18,189 nucleotides of DNA from Bacteroidia bacterium (GCA_025358395.1 JANYJT010000029.1:1-18189); one strand, 5' to 3'. Positions 6,781-15,205 are shown, counted from the stretch's first letter. Program-made: numbers and translations. Notes: generated by a model from the letters alone, not told the origin.

Positions 6781-8007
6781 TCATTTATACACCTTCATCC
6801 TATTCAACGCTTCCTGATATTTTCGTGCATTTCTGTTGTGTTCGGCCAGAGTTTTGGCAAAGTTGGAATACCCCGAAAAATCTTCTTTTGCGCAGAAATA
6901 GTAATAGTCATGTACCTTATAATTAAGAACAGCATCAAGTGCTGAGATTTCGGGAATATTGATGGGACCCGGTGGAAGACCAGGATTTTTATAGGTGTTG
7001 TACGGACTGTTTACCTCGAGTTGGGCCGTGAGAATCCGTCGAATGGTGAAATCACCCAAAGCATAACGGATGGTAGGATCTGCCTGAAGCGGCCATTTTT
7101 TCTTCATCCGATTTAGATAAACACCTGCTATCAACGCTCTGTCATCGTTTTTATTGCTCTCTTCCTGCACGATTGAAGCCAAAGTTGCTACCTGATCGGT
7201 GGTGAGACCAATGCTTTTTGCTTTCTGTTTTCTGGCCTCGTTCCAGAACAGTTCGTGTTCCCGTTTCATCCTGGAAAGGAATCCGGAAGGAGAGATAGTC
7301 CAGTAAATGGAATAACTGTTTGGGATAAAAAGGGCTGGCAATGTGGCTGGTATATAACCCATCCGCAAGGTATTGGAGTCATTTCTGAAAAGAGTAAGAA
7401 ATGAACCGGAGTCGCACATTAGCTGTCTGGCAAGCCTTCCGGCCAACTCTTCAATCGTGCGGACGCTGTTAAATTTTACCATAACCGGTGACTGTTCTCC
7501 GGTTCGTAACACATTGAGCAACTTGTTGATGCTCCATCCTTGTTCGAGTTTATATGCTCCGGGTTTGACGAGTTCCGGGTAATCTTTGAACCAGGCAAAT
7601 CTTTCAAAAGTTTTCACATTCGCCAAACAATCTTCCTTTATTAGCAATGATACAACACGTTCAAAACTGTCTCCGTTGCGAATGAAGAGGGTGACGTCTT
7701 TAGAAATATTTGGTCCATAGATCAGCGTATGAAGGACATTGATTGAGATGAGGATACCTAATAGAGGCAATAATATAAGAATGAGCTTATAATTTCTTAA
7801 CAGTGTCTTCAGAACATTTTTGCCCAAAGGCAGTGCGATTTTGATTATTTTGATGCCAGATTGGCGCAAATCAGTAGTGCAATACCCAACGATTTGCTTT
7901 AGCTTTTTCCGGATTTTGTTGCAAGTAGAAATAGCTGTCGGAACGATCAATTTTAGTTTGATCTCCAACCATCGGAACCTCCTGATCTTTTGACTAACTC
8001 TCTTCAT
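6781..8007 (-). CDS. mltG: Endolytic murein transglycosylase MltG (YceG family)
   Basis: MltG cleaves nascent glycan strands at the membrane and so releases or terminates new peptidoglycan chains. The protein has 408 residues, a long basic N-terminal region (1-73, rich in Lys and Arg), one membrane segment (about 74-96), then a periplasmic LysM-like part and the YceG catalytic domain. The domain shows LASIVQEES (276-284), GVYLNRMKKKWPLQADPT (295-312) and SPYNTYKNPGLPPGPI (334-349), all typical of the family. In the usual ASIVEKET motif the first Glu is Gln here (281) and the second is kept (Glu283). The ATG at 8007 is the only Met before about residue 197, so a shorter form would need a TTG or GTG start. 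Family members usually have about 340 residues, so the extra length is the N-terminal tail. The pentapeptide gene is downstream. Confidence 0.93.
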   Translation of the reverse strand: MKRVSQKIRRFRWLEIKLKLIVPTAISTCNKIRKKLKQIVGYCTTDLRQSGIKIIKIALPLGKNVLKTLLRNYKLILILLPLLGILISINVLHTLIYGPNISKDVTLFIRNGDSFERVVSLLIKEDCLANVKTFERFAWFKDYPELVKPGAYKLEQGWSINKLLNVLRTGEQSPVMVKFNSVRTIEELAGRLARQLMCDSGSFLTLFRNDSNTLRMGYIPATLPALFIPNSYSIYWTISPSGFLSRMKREHELFWNEARKQKAKSIGLTTDQVATLASIVQEESNKNDDRALIAGVYLNRMKKKWPLQADPTIRYALGDFTIRRILTAQLEVNSPYNTYKNPGLPPGPINIPEISALDAVLNYKVHDYYYFCAKEDFSGYSNFAKTLAEHNRNARKYQEALNRMKVYK

Positions 8008-8010
8008 TTA

Positions 8011-8024
8011 ACTTTTCAAAAGTA
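8011..8024 (-). promoter_or_regulatory. Putative mltG -7 box within a small palindrome
   Basis: On the minus strand TACTTTTG (8024-8017) matches TAnnTTTG. The palindrome ACTTTT-C-AAAAGT (8011-8023) overlaps it. The box is only about 10 bases from the mltG ATG, so the transcript would be nearly leaderless. No -33 element is clear. Confidence 0.35.
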
Positions 8025-8100
8025 CAATATTATAGCAATTTGTTAAACTGAATAATTAAATGTTTACATTATTTTCAAGGGCTATAAGGGTAATTTATTG

Positions 8101-8108
8101 TATTTTTG
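8101..8108 (+). promoter_or_regulatory. Putative -7 box of the flavodiiron gene
   Basis: TATTTTTG matches TAnnTTTG and would start the transcript near 8115, about 26 bases before the ATG at 8141. It supports that ATG over the in-frame upstream start at 8060, which would lie before the transcript begins. A -33 element is not clear. Confidence 0.5.
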
Positions 8109-8140
8109 CATTCAAAACCGGCAGAATAAAAATTAAGCAT

Positions 8141-9331
8141 ATGCATCAGATCAAATTGGCAGATAACGTCTATTTTTTAGGCATCAATGACCGTCGTACA
8201 GCCCTTTTTGAAAATATATGGCCTATCCCGGCCGGGATCTCATATAATTCCTATTTAATTGTCGATGAAAAGGTTGCATTGGTTGATACCATGGAGCGGG
8301 CACACATCGAAGATTACCTGGAGCGAATTGAGGAAATCATTGGTTCCCGTCCGATTGACTACCTGATCATCAACCACATGGAGCCGGATCATTCGGGATC
8401 CATGAAAGCGATAGTTAACAGGTATCCTGATATTACCCTGGTCGGTAATAAGAAGACCTTTGGAATTGCCGAAAATTTAGGCTACAATCCTGATAAAATA
8501 TTTGAGGTTCATGATAATTCGACTCTTGATCTGGGCTTAGTTAAGTTGCAGTTTCAAACTATTCCAATGGTTCATTGGCCTGAGACAATGGTCACCTACG
8601 ATGAGACGAATAAAATCCTCTTTTCGGGTGATGCCTTCGGGAGTTATGGTACCCTGGATGGCGGAGTTTTCGACGATGAGATCAACCTAGATTTTTACGA
8701 GGTCGATGTGATGCGTTATTTCACAAATATTGTCGGAAAATACTGTGCGCATACCCAGCGTGCTATCAAGAAACTGGCTCCATTGGATATCAAAATGATT
8801 GCCGCAACCCACGGCCCAATCTGGCGTACAAACCTGGAATGGGTTTTGAGCCGATACAACAGCTGGAGCTCTTATGAGAAAGAACAAGGTTGCATCATCG
8901 TTTATGGTTCGATGTACGGAAATACCCAGAAAATGGCGGAAGTTATTGCCAGACAGCTAAGTGAGAGAGGTATCAGAAATATACGGGTTTACGATTCCTC
9001 CAAAACACATCCATCCTACATCATCAACGATATTTTCAGATACAAAGGTTTGATCATTGGTAGCTGTGCTTACAACAATGCACTTTTCCCCAATGTCGAG
9101 ACCTTGCTCTCAACCATCGAACACATGGCGGTAAAAAACAATTATTTTGCCATTTTTGGAAATTTCCTCTGGAACGGTGGAGGTGTCAGTAACCTGAACA
9201 AATTTGCCGAGCAGATGAATTGGGAGACTGTTTATGAGTCCGTTGAAGAAAAGGGAAGTTTGAAGCATGAGAAATTTTTAAAGTGCATTGACTTAGCAAA
9301 TGCTATGGCAGATAAGCTGTTAGCAATGTAA
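8141..9331 (+). CDS. A-type flavodiiron protein (oxygen / nitric oxide reductase)
   Basis: This soluble 396-residue cytoplasmic enzyme couples FMN to a non-haem di-iron centre and reduces O2 to water and/or NO to N2O, protecting anaerobes. Iron ligands of the metallo-beta-lactamase-like domain are in place: His79, Glu81 and Asp83 in NHMEPDHSG, His145 in MVHWPE, Asp164 in FSGDAFGSYG, and His224 in AATHGPIW. Spacing agrees closely with Desulfovibrio gigas ROO. The flavodoxin domain starts near 250 with the FMN phosphate loop GSMYGNT (256-262). There is no C-terminal rubredoxin or flavin reductase domain, so electrons must come from a separate rubredoxin not encoded here. I chose the ATG at 8141 because the family N-terminus (IKLADNVYFLG) begins there and a -7 box lies just upstream. 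It is a single gene, divergent from mltG and convergent with prmA. Confidence 0.94.
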   Translation: MHQIKLADNVYFLGINDRRTALFENIWPIPAGISYNSYLIVDEKVALVDTMERAHIEDYLERIEEIIGSRPIDYLIINHMEPDHSGSMKAIVNRYPDITLVGNKKTFGIAENLGYNPDKIFEVHDNSTLDLGLVKLQFQTIPMVHWPETMVTYDETNKILFSGDAFGSYGTLDGGVFDDEINLDFYEVDVMRYFTNIVGKYCAHTQRAIKKLAPLDIKMIAATHGPIWRTNLEWVLSRYNSWSSYEKEQGCIIVYGSMYGNTQKMAEVIARQLSERGIRNIRVYDSSKTHPSYIINDIFRYKGLIIGSCAYNNALFPNVETLLSTIEHMAVKNNYFAIFGNFLWNGGGVSNLNKFAEQMNWETVYESVEEKGSLKHEKFLKCIDLANAMADKLLAM

Positions 9332-9346
9332 TGTAAGATATTCCGT

Positions 9347-9393
9347 AGCCAAGGCAAAGTAAGATAAGCAATGGTATTGTAAAGTACCTAAGT
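9347..9393. repeat. Degenerate repeat words at the 3' end of prmA
   Basis: The plus strand holds spaced words GCCAAGG, AAAGTAAGAT and AAAGTACCTAAG. They resemble those upstream of prmA (GCCAAGG at 10280-10286, AAAGTG, GAAGTACTT). The last word includes the prmA stop codon. Similarity is loose, and the period is less regular than in the other tracts. Confidence 0.35.
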
Positions 9394-10224
9394 TTTGAAG
9401 CTGACAGCACACCAGTCAGACCGTTCGAAGCTTCCTGTATATTGCAATCCCGGAGAGATGGCTTTCTCTTTAATGATGTCAAGATCTGCAACATAAAATC
9501 CACTCATAATAAGGATGCCATTTGGCTTAAGTACTTTTCGGTAATTTGGCATATCCTGCAATAGAATATTTCGCTGAATATTGGCAAGAACAATATCAAA
9601 TTGATGGTTTGTCAGGAGACTGGCATCGCCAAGTTTTACCAGGATGTTGCCGATCTGATTCAGTGCTGCATTTTCGATGGTATTGTTGACCGACCATTCA
9701 TCTATGTCAATCGCAGTAATCTCTGCTGCCCCCATCATTGATGAAAGAATTGAGAGGATACCTGACCCGCAACCCATATCGAGAACATGCAAATCCTTCA
9801 TATCCAATCCCAGCATAGCCTTGATCATCAGGTGTGTCGTCTCGTGGTTTCCGGTACCGAAAGCCATCCTGGGATTGATGATGACTTGAAACCGGGCTTC
9901 CGGATAGGTATCATGAAACGGGGCACGAACCATGCATTGATCCTCAATAAGTAAAGGCTCAAAATAATTTTGCTCCCACACTTCATTCCAGTTCTGGTCG
10001 GCAATTACCTCCACCGTATGGTTAAAAGTAAAAAATTCGTTTTGCTGCAGATTCCCGGTAAGTAGTAATTCCGGTGTAAAATTTCCGGAAGGGATATAGG
10101 CTTCAATGCCAGTATCCGTCTCGACAAAACTTTCGAAACCGGTATTGCCAAGTTCTGCCATAAGAATTTCCCGGGCGAGCTCCGTATCCGGTGTAAGTGT
10201 GCAGGTAACCTTCGTATATTCCAT
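9388..10224 (-). CDS. prmA: Ribosomal protein L11 methyltransferase PrmA
   Basis: PrmA uses S-adenosylmethionine to trimethylate ribosomal protein L11 in the cytoplasm. This 278-residue protein has an N-terminal substrate-binding part (about 1-90), the linker motif NPRMAFGTGNHETTHLM (117-133), SAM motif I LDMGCGSG (148-155), the acidic motif II end AIDIDEWSV (171-179), and ANIQRNIL (214-221) at motif IV. The ATG at 10224 begins the expected sequence (MEYTKVTCTL). The frame stays open 60 bases further to 10284, but those codons translate the 9-base repeat into a His/Ser/Phe run and are not protein-like. The gene is flanked by repeat tracts on both sides. No standard -7 box is visible; a TATTGTTTG at about 10317-10325 is one base too long. 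Confidence 0.93.
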   Translation of the reverse strand: MEYTKVTCTLTPDTELAREILMAELGNTGFESFVETDTGIEAYIPSGNFTPELLLTGNLQQNEFFTFNHTVEVIADQNWNEVWEQNYFEPLLIEDQCMVRAPFHDTYPEARFQVIINPRMAFGTGNHETTHLMIKAMLGLDMKDLHVLDMGCGSGILSILSSMMGAAEITAIDIDEWSVNNTIENAALNQIGNILVKLGDASLLTNHQFDIVLANIQRNILLQDMPNYRKVLKPNGILIMSGFYVADLDIIKEKAISPGLQYTGSFERSDWCAVSFKT

Positions 10225-10230
10225 GGAAAA

Positions 10231-10266
10231 GTGACTAAAGTGACTTGAGTGACTTGAGTGCCTAAA
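10231..10266. repeat. Nonamer tandem repeat immediately upstream of prmA
   Basis: Four 9-base units lie head to tail on the plus strand: GTGACTAAA, GTGACTTGA, GTGACTTGA, GTGCCTAAA. More loosely spaced relatives follow to about 10310 (GTTAAAATAAA, GTGCCAAGG, GTGTCCGAA). On the prmA sense strand the tract ends six bases before the ATG and forms an A/C/U-rich leader. Its period (9) differs from the heptamer tract further upstream in the same gap. Confidence 0.85.
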
Positions 10267-10330
10267 GTTAAAATAAAGTGCCAAGGTATTTAAAGTGTCC
10301 GAAGTACTTATTTAACCTCAAACAATATCA

Positions 10331-10406
10331 CTCTCAACTCTCAACTCTCAGTTCTTAACTCTCACCCTCCCATCTTCTCACCTTCCCACTCTCAACTCTC
10401 AACTTT
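10331..10406. repeat. Degenerate CTCAACT heptamer repeat between DUF5686 gene and prmA
   Basis: The plus strand reads CTCAACT, CTCAACT, CTCAGTT, CTTAACT, then a diverged C/T-rich part, then CTCAACT, CTCAACT near 10389-10402. It ends a few bases from the stop codon of the DUF5686 gene. The unit is the same as in the murB leader about 5.4 kb away. Confidence 0.8.
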
Positions 10407-10409
10407 CCC

Positions 10410-13064
10410 TCAAAGGGCAACTCTGAAGGCGAGGTTGAATCCGACTTTTGTGAGATTCATCTTGTCAAAGCCAACGAAAATACCAACATTGGTTGAATAA
10501 AAGAACTCCAGCAGTGTATAACCGGCTTCAATATGATAAGGATTTGATGGTGAACTGTAATAGCCTGCCCAAATCATTTCACGCCATAGGGTATTGCTCA
10601 GTACAGGAAGATATTTCAGAAGGATGAAAGGTGATTTGTAGGAGATAAAACCATTGAGAAATCGATCAGAAGTTGAAAGTGCATAGTAATTCGGCACATA
10701 AAAAGAGTGCCTGTATTCATGAGGCAGGACAGGACTGGTTTGCGTCATTACATGCGCAAAATCAGAAAAATGCAGCTGCCGGTTATTTGAAAACCATCCG
10801 GCATTAATATCCCATCCCAGACTGGAGGTCTGACTGAATTCTATGATATAGTTTATTCCGGCACTAAAGTAATCGAAATCTGATGTACTTGAGAAAATGT
10901 TCTTTAATCCCTTTTCATATCCAATGTAAAAAGTGGGAAAGTCGGTCTGAGACATGATTTTGACTCCGTTGCGAATTTTGTAATAGTATTTTGGAGTGTA
11001 TTCCAACCTTATCCCGGCCTTGGTAGTCGTCTGATCTGCCAGCTGTCCGGCACTCACTTCATTGTTGGCAGGCAGGTTTGGCTCATAAGTATCTTTCTTG
11101 TCGATGAAGGAGAAATTAGTGGAATTTTCGAGCTGAGCCATCTTTTTCCATTCAAATTTTGTATGGAGCACCAACCCGTTGGTCAAATCAACCTGATTGG
11201 CAATTTTGAGATACCTGGAATCGTAAAAACGGGCAAAATTGGTTTTAAAAAAGAGGGAAGAGATGCTGTTGATGAATGGTAAAATTGCCTGTTCGGTGCT
11301 ATTGAAATCCTGCGAATAGATGCCGCCATTTATTTCAAATGTTCCCCGATGCATTGGCGCATATGAATATTTGATACCAAAATGGCCCATCACCTTATCC
11401 CGGTTGAAGGCATAAGCCGGTTTGGGACGAAACTCCAGAGATCGCCCGGGTTTGAAAGTCTTGACAATCATCATCTCCTGACTCACGGCAAATCCGTCCA
11501 CGGCATTGAATGTTATCCTGCTTAGATTGAAAAGACCGGAATAAGAATACTGCCAGGTTGAATCAGCCAATGTTTTGTGACGTCCGAAAAATAGTGGGGC
11601 AAAGTATCCCGGATTAAATCTGCGTTTTGTGAAAGATGTTTCTTTGCTACTTTTTTTCGATTGAAGCACTACTGAGTCACGTTTCTGAAAGCTTTGCAAC
11701 TCCTCATCAGCAAGTGGAATAGGACGCATGGTGTTCCAAAAGGAGCTGTCTCTTTTGGAGGCATTCGGATCAATTTGTACCTTGACGGATTCCGTTAACT
11801 CGAGTGTTTTGATAGAATCACTGGCGGATCGCTTGATGTTGGACTGCATCAACCGTGAGAGTTTATTCATCTCCTGATTGTTAAGATCCTTCTTCTCCAA
11901 CAGCGCATCAATTTTTTCCTTCCTCTTTTCTTGTGTCCTTGAGGGTTTCTTTACTTTTGCGACAGTCGAGGCTACCTGTTTGTCAGTCTGATTACTTGAA
12001 GGTGTCTTTACCGGAAGATTTAGCATATCCACCACACTTTGGTTGAAATGCAGATCGGTATATTTCATGGAAGTAGAAAATCTACCACTTCCTTTGATCC
12101 CCATCATGCTTGCATCGAACGAAAATTTGTGGCTAACAGGAAGCCAGATGGATGGCGAGACTTCATCGTATGTCATGTAAAGATTTACCTTGCCAATCGG
12201 CGTATCAAAATTGAGATCTGCCTGCTTTAAACACCAATAATCCTCCATTACGTAAAGTGTTCCTTCAAAAAGAAGTTTGCTTTTTCGCTTGGGCGTTACC
12301 TTGATTTTGTTCACAATATTTTTGCCCTCATAACTGAATCCTTCGTAAGTGAAGTCGTAGTGTGAAAAGGCATTTTTCCCTACCGGGGATATTAAGACGT
12401 CAATATTATCCTGGTATAAACTGGATGCCAGCATATCTGTCACCTGGAAATCAATGCCTTTCGGAAATGAGGAGTTGATCGATTTTATCTGCAGGTCATA
12501 TTTGTCAGGCGCCTTAAATATGATCTGGTTCACACTTTCCTGCACCAGAATATCGCCTGACTTAATGTCAATGTTCTGTTTTCTTAGCTGATTTCGAAAT
12601 ATTCCGGGGATATTATCCACTTTTATGGTGCCCCGCAAATAGGCAGTAGCACCATAACTCTGCATTTGGTTGAGGTGAACATAAGAGAGGCTGATCACCT
12701 TGCGCATGATGGGATAAGCCCTGTCGATGCCGGCGTTAATGGTGACCTCCTGGATTTCCTGAATCTGCTCTTCCAGGACTACCGTGACGGAAAGTGGCTT
12801 TTCGGTCAGGACAACAGTTTCCGTTTTTGGGGTAAAACCCAAACTACGGTAGGTGACCGTGTATTTACCGGGAGGAAGGGCAATTTCGAAATTCCCATTT
12901 TCATTGGTTGTTGTCCCTTGTGAACCTTCCTTGAAAAAAACAGTGGCAAACGGAATCGGTTGACCACTTTTGTCTTTGATATTTCCATTGAGGTTGTGTC
13001 CAGTTGCAAAATGGAACATCACACAAATGAAAGACAGTAGGATCAGCAATTTTCTCATGCGCAA
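10410..13064 (-). CDS. DUF5686 family outer-membrane protein with carboxypeptidase-regulatory-like N-domain (884 aa)
   Basis: A Sec signal peptide (about 1-22, ending FATG) is followed by a carboxypeptidase-regulatory-like beta-sandwich (about 24-100: GNIKDKSGQPIPFATVFFKE, TTTNENGNFEIALPPGKYTV). This domain type sits at the N-terminus of SusC-type receptors. After it comes the DUF5686 region: AYPIMRKVISLSYVHLNQMQSYGATAYLRG, a middle part rich in Lys and Ser (about 355-470), then a long beta-strand-rich C-terminus ending NLAFRVAL, as expected of an outer-membrane barrel. There is no TonB plug domain. The family is widespread in Bacteroidota and its function is not established to my knowledge. 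It lies downstream of tpiA but has a -7 box and a hairpin in the gap, so it is probably transcribed separately. Confidence 0.85.
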   Translation of the reverse strand: MRMRKLLILLSFICVMFHFATGHNLNGNIKDKSGQPIPFATVFFKEGSQGTTTNENGNFEIALPPGKYTVTYRSLGFTPKTETVVLTEKPLSVTVVLEEQIQEIQEVTINAGIDRAYPIMRKVISLSYVHLNQMQSYGATAYLRGTIKVDNIPGIFRNQLRKQNIDIKSGDILVQESVNQIIFKAPDKYDLQIKSINSSFPKGIDFQVTDMLASSLYQDNIDVLISPVGKNAFSHYDFTYEGFSYEGKNIVNKIKVTPKRKSKLLFEGTLYVMEDYWCLKQADLNFDTPIGKVNLYMTYDEVSPSIWLPVSHKFSFDASMMGIKGSGRFSTSMKYTDLHFNQSVVDMLNLPVKTPSSNQTDKQVASTVAKVKKPSRTQEKRKEKIDALLEKKDLNNQEMNKLSRLMQSNIKRSASDSIKTLELTESVKVQIDPNASKRDSSFWNTMRPIPLADEELQSFQKRDSVVLQSKKSSKETSFTKRRFNPGYFAPLFFGRHKTLADSTWQYSYSGLFNLSRITFNAVDGFAVSQEMMIVKTFKPGRSLEFRPKPAYAFNRDKVMGHFGIKYSYAPMHRGTFEINGGIYSQDFNSTEQAILPFINSISSLFFKTNFARFYDSRYLKIANQVDLTNGLVLHTKFEWKKMAQLENSTNFSFIDKKDTYEPNLPANNEVSAGQLADQTTTKAGIRLEYTPKYYYKIRNGVKIMSQTDFPTFYIGYEKGLKNIFSSTSDFDYFSAGINYIIEFSQTSSLGWDINAGWFSNNRQLHFSDFAHVMTQTSPVLPHEYRHSFYVPNYYALSTSDRFLNGFISYKSPFILLKYLPVLSNTLWREMIWAGYYSSPSNPYHIEAGYTLLEFFYSTNVGIFVGFDKMNLTKVGFNLAFRVAL

Positions 13065-13081
13065 ATATTTTGCTCTTTTAC

Positions 13082-13103
13082 GATACTTTTACCCAAAAGT
13101 ATC
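13082..13103. promoter_or_regulatory. Perfect 9-bp dyad overlapping the -7 box of the DUF5686 gene
   Basis: GATACTTTT and AAAAGTATC are exact inverted repeats around ACCC. On the minus strand TACTTTTG (13101-13094) inside it matches the TAnnTTTG -7 box, 30 bases before the gene start at 13064. It could be an operator at the promoter or the hairpin of a terminator for tpiA. No T tract follows on the minus strand, which favours the operator reading. A smaller ACTTTT/AAAAGT palindrome sits at the mltG promoter. Confidence 0.5.
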
Positions 13104-13206
13104 AAAATGAACCGGACGCTGATGTTGGGGAGGCAAAAAAATCAGCGTATGAATGGCAGAGTTCTTCTGCATTCCATGCGCTGTTTTCGAAAACGAAATG
13201 AAAGAG

Positions 13207-13965
13207 TTAATAGGCGTTGATGATCGCCAGGAAATCTTCCGCTTTTAATGATGCGCCACCGATTAGTCCGCCGTCGATATCCGGCTGACCGAAAATTTCC
13301 TTCGCATTGGCCGGACTGCATGAACCACCATAGAGAATTGAGCATTCTGCTGCAATATTTTGATCATATTTTTTAGCAATCAGCTGACGGATAAAGGAAA
13401 GCATATCCTGAGCCTGCTGTGAACTTGCAGTTCTGCCTGTGCCGATGGCCCAAATCGGTTCATAAGCGATGACGATCTTTTTGAAATCTTCGGCTGAAAG
13501 GTTGAAAATGGTTTCGTCAAGCTGGTTCTTCACAAACTCATTTTCGGTACCGGCTTCGCGGATGGCCAGGGCTTCGCCACAGCAATATATCGGGGTTAAT
13601 CCCTGTGCAAGTGTTAGGGCAACCTTCTTGTTTAATATTTCACTGGTTTCATGGTAATATTCGCGTCGTTCGGAATGTCCAATGATGACAAAGGTTGCTC
13701 CGGTTGATTGTATCATCGAAACAGATACTTCGCCGGTATAAGCGCCTTTTGGTTCGGCAGCACAGTTTTGTGCGGAGACAGAAATCCGGCTTAAATCCAC
13801 ATTTGTTGCAATGCTGGCCAAATGTGTGAATGGAGTGCCTAAAACGACAACAACATCAGCTGCTCCTTTTTCTACAACCAAATTGCTAACATTTTTCGCC
13901 AGTGCAATACCTTCGCTTAAGGTGGTATTGCATTTCCAGTTTCCGGCTACAATTTTCTTTCTCAT
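13207..13965 (-). CDS. tpiA: Triosephosphate isomerase
   Basis: TpiA interconverts dihydroxyacetone phosphate and glyceraldehyde 3-phosphate in glycolysis and gluconeogenesis in the cytoplasm, as a dimer. The 252-residue (beta/alpha)8 barrel has every catalytic element: Asn9 and Lys11 in AGNWKCN, His97 in IIGHSERR, Glu169 in [11 protein letters not shown] with flexible loop 6 (WAIGTG), and phosphate-binding YGGS (212-215) and GGAS (237-240). Start and length are standard. It follows the BT_3928-type gene by 100 bases. A -7 box of its own lies in that gap, so tpiA may be transcribed both from it and by read-through. The arrangement DUF1599, BT_3928-type protein, tpiA is one I recall from Bacteroides genomes. 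Confidence 0.97.
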   Translation of the reverse strand: MRKKIVAGNWKCNTTLSEGIALAKNVSNLVVEKGAADVVVVLGTPFTHLASIATNVDLSRISVSAQNCAAEPKGAYTGEVSVSMIQSTGATFVIIGHSERREYYHETSEILNKKVALTLAQGLTPIYCCGEALAIREAGTENEFVKNQLDETIFNLSAEDFKKIVIAYEPIWAIGTGRTASSQQAQDMLSFIRQLIAKKYDQNIAAECSILYGGSCSPANAKEIFGQPDIDGGLIGGASLKAEDFLAIINAY

Positions 13966-14005
13966 GGTCGGTACTATTTAAATTTTGAGGTTAATGATCT
14001 TTCTG

Positions 14006-14013
14006 CAAAGATA
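14006..14013 (-). promoter_or_regulatory. Putative tpiA -7 box
   Basis: On the minus strand TATCTTTG matches TAnnTTTG, 40 bases upstream of the tpiA ATG. The identical box lies upstream of the DUF1599 gene. No clear -33 element. Confidence 0.45.
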
Positions 14014-14065
14014 GGAATCAGACCTTTAAGTAATGAACACGATGGGATGGTTCCAATCAATTTAA

Positions 14066-15205
14066 CTATTTGGTTACGTTAGAAACCTGACGTGTCATCT
14101 CCTCAATGGTTGGAATGTCATTGTAGTGCCATTTGCCCAGGATGGTTCCACTTCGGAGATAAAGAAGTCCGGGATTTCCCCTGACAATGGTCTTAAGCGT
14201 CACCTCATCGCCGAAAAGGAATTCGTAAGCAGGATTGGCTACTTTTTTGAAATCTTCGAGTCTTTGACCGGTGGTCGAAGTAAGACAAACAAATTTGTAC
14301 CCGGAAACCCTTGCCCAGCCTGCCAGTTGATTTAAATCTTCCTGCCTTTTCAGCGAACTTTTGGTCAGATTGGCTGCTACCAGGAAAAAGGTCGGCTTGT
14401 CATCCGCAAAGAAAAAGCTTGTTACATCATCACCCGGGGCCGTGCGGATCTGAAAGTCGTGGATGGGCGGTGTATAACCCTTTTTTACCAGAACGGATTG
14501 GCCCATCGATTCGAATTTCCAGTTCACAGTATCTTGCCAGGGATAATCACTATCCGTAAATTGTTTAACAGCATTGGTTTGCTTGTTCCGGTAGAAAAAG
14601 CTGTTTTTGTAAACATCCGCCTGCGCACCTGCAGGAACCTTCATGCTTTGTGGAATATTTACGCCAACTTTGAACGGTCTGAAATCAATGACCGGATCGT
14701 GTCTGTATGACCAAATTACAAAACCAAGGTAAACAGTGGTGATGATGGCAAGGCGATAATTTCTCAATTTACCCAGAATGACCGGCTCCACTGATGAACG
14801 TTTGACGAAAACCAGAATGGCCATGGCAGAAAGCAGGATGTTTTTATAGAAAGTTTCCCAGTTGGTGATCACAAGCGCATCGCCAAAACAGCCGCAGTCT
14901 GTTACCGGATTCCAAATGGCAATATACAAGGTAAATGGGGTGAAGAAAGCCATAAAAATAAGTCCAAGCAAAGAAGTCAGTCGAATTCTGACACAAAGCA
15001 GCATGGCAGCGCCGACGAAAAATTCGGCAAATGGAAGGATGTAGGAAAAAATTGGTGCAAGAAAGCTTAAACTTCCCAGTCCCAATGTCTGAAGATAGTC
15101 GGCCAGCTTGTATTCGAGTCCCCAGGGATCAATTCCTTTTACGAAACCGGAGAAGATAAAGACAAGCCCAAAAAACCAGCGCGAAAATGTGAGTATCGTT
15201 TTCAT
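14066..15205 (-). CDS. BT_3928-type DoxX/MauE-like membrane protein with thioredoxin-like C-terminal domain
   Basis: The N-terminal half (1-165) has about five hydrophobic segments (near 10-25, 45-70, 78-97, 120-135, 150-167) of the DoxX/MauE type, including SGFVKGIDPWGLEYKL and the MauE-like motif CGCFGD (104-109). The C-terminal half (about 245-370) looks like a thioredoxin fold without an active CXXC: PTFFLVAANL, then YKFVCLTS, then VRGNPGLLYLRSGTILGKWH, where the NPG Pro is where the cis-Pro would be. MauE-type proteins help disulfide handling or redox maturation in the periplasm. The only Cys pair here is in the membrane part, so it may exchange electrons with an unknown partner (inference). 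Its ATG overlaps the stop of DUF1599 by 4 bases (ATGA), so translation is probably coupled. Name from recalled Bacteroides family; function not established. Confidence 0.8.
   Translation of the reverse strand: MKTILTFSRWFFGLVFIFSGFVKGIDPWGLEYKLADYLQTLGLGSLSFLAPIFSYILPFAEFFVGAAMLLCVRIRLTSLLGLIFMAFFTPFTLYIAIWNPVTDCGCFGDALVITNWETFYKNILLSAMAILVFVKRSSVEPVILGKLRNYRLAIITTVYLGFVIWSYRHDPVIDFRPFKVGVNIPQSMKVPAGAQADVYKNSFFYRNKQTNAVKQFTDSDYPWQDTVNWKFESMGQSVLVKKGYTPPIHDFQIRTAPGDDVTSFFFADDKPTFFLVAANLTKSSLKRQEDLNQLAGWARVSGYKFVCLTSTTGQRLEDFKKVANPAYEFLFGDEVTLKTIVRGNPGLLYLRSGTILGKWHYNDIPTIEEMTRQVSNVTK

Noticed and set aside
8060..8140. N-terminal extension of the flavodiiron protein from an upstream ATG
   Set aside because: The extra 27 residues are not part of the family, and the -7 box at 8101-8108 places the transcript start downstream of that ATG.
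9332..9387. Terminator between the flavodiiron gene and prmA
   Set aside because: Only a 4-bp GGTA/TACC pairing is visible without a T tract; the gap is better described by repeat-like words.
10225..10284. 20-residue N-terminal extension of PrmA
   Set aside because: It is a translation of the nonamer repeat (His/Ser/Phe periodic), while the family sequence begins at the ATG at 10224.
13142..13345. Minus-strand open frame overlapping the tpiA 3' end
   Set aside because: It is out of frame with tpiA, overlaps its conserved C-terminal motifs and has no recognisable features.
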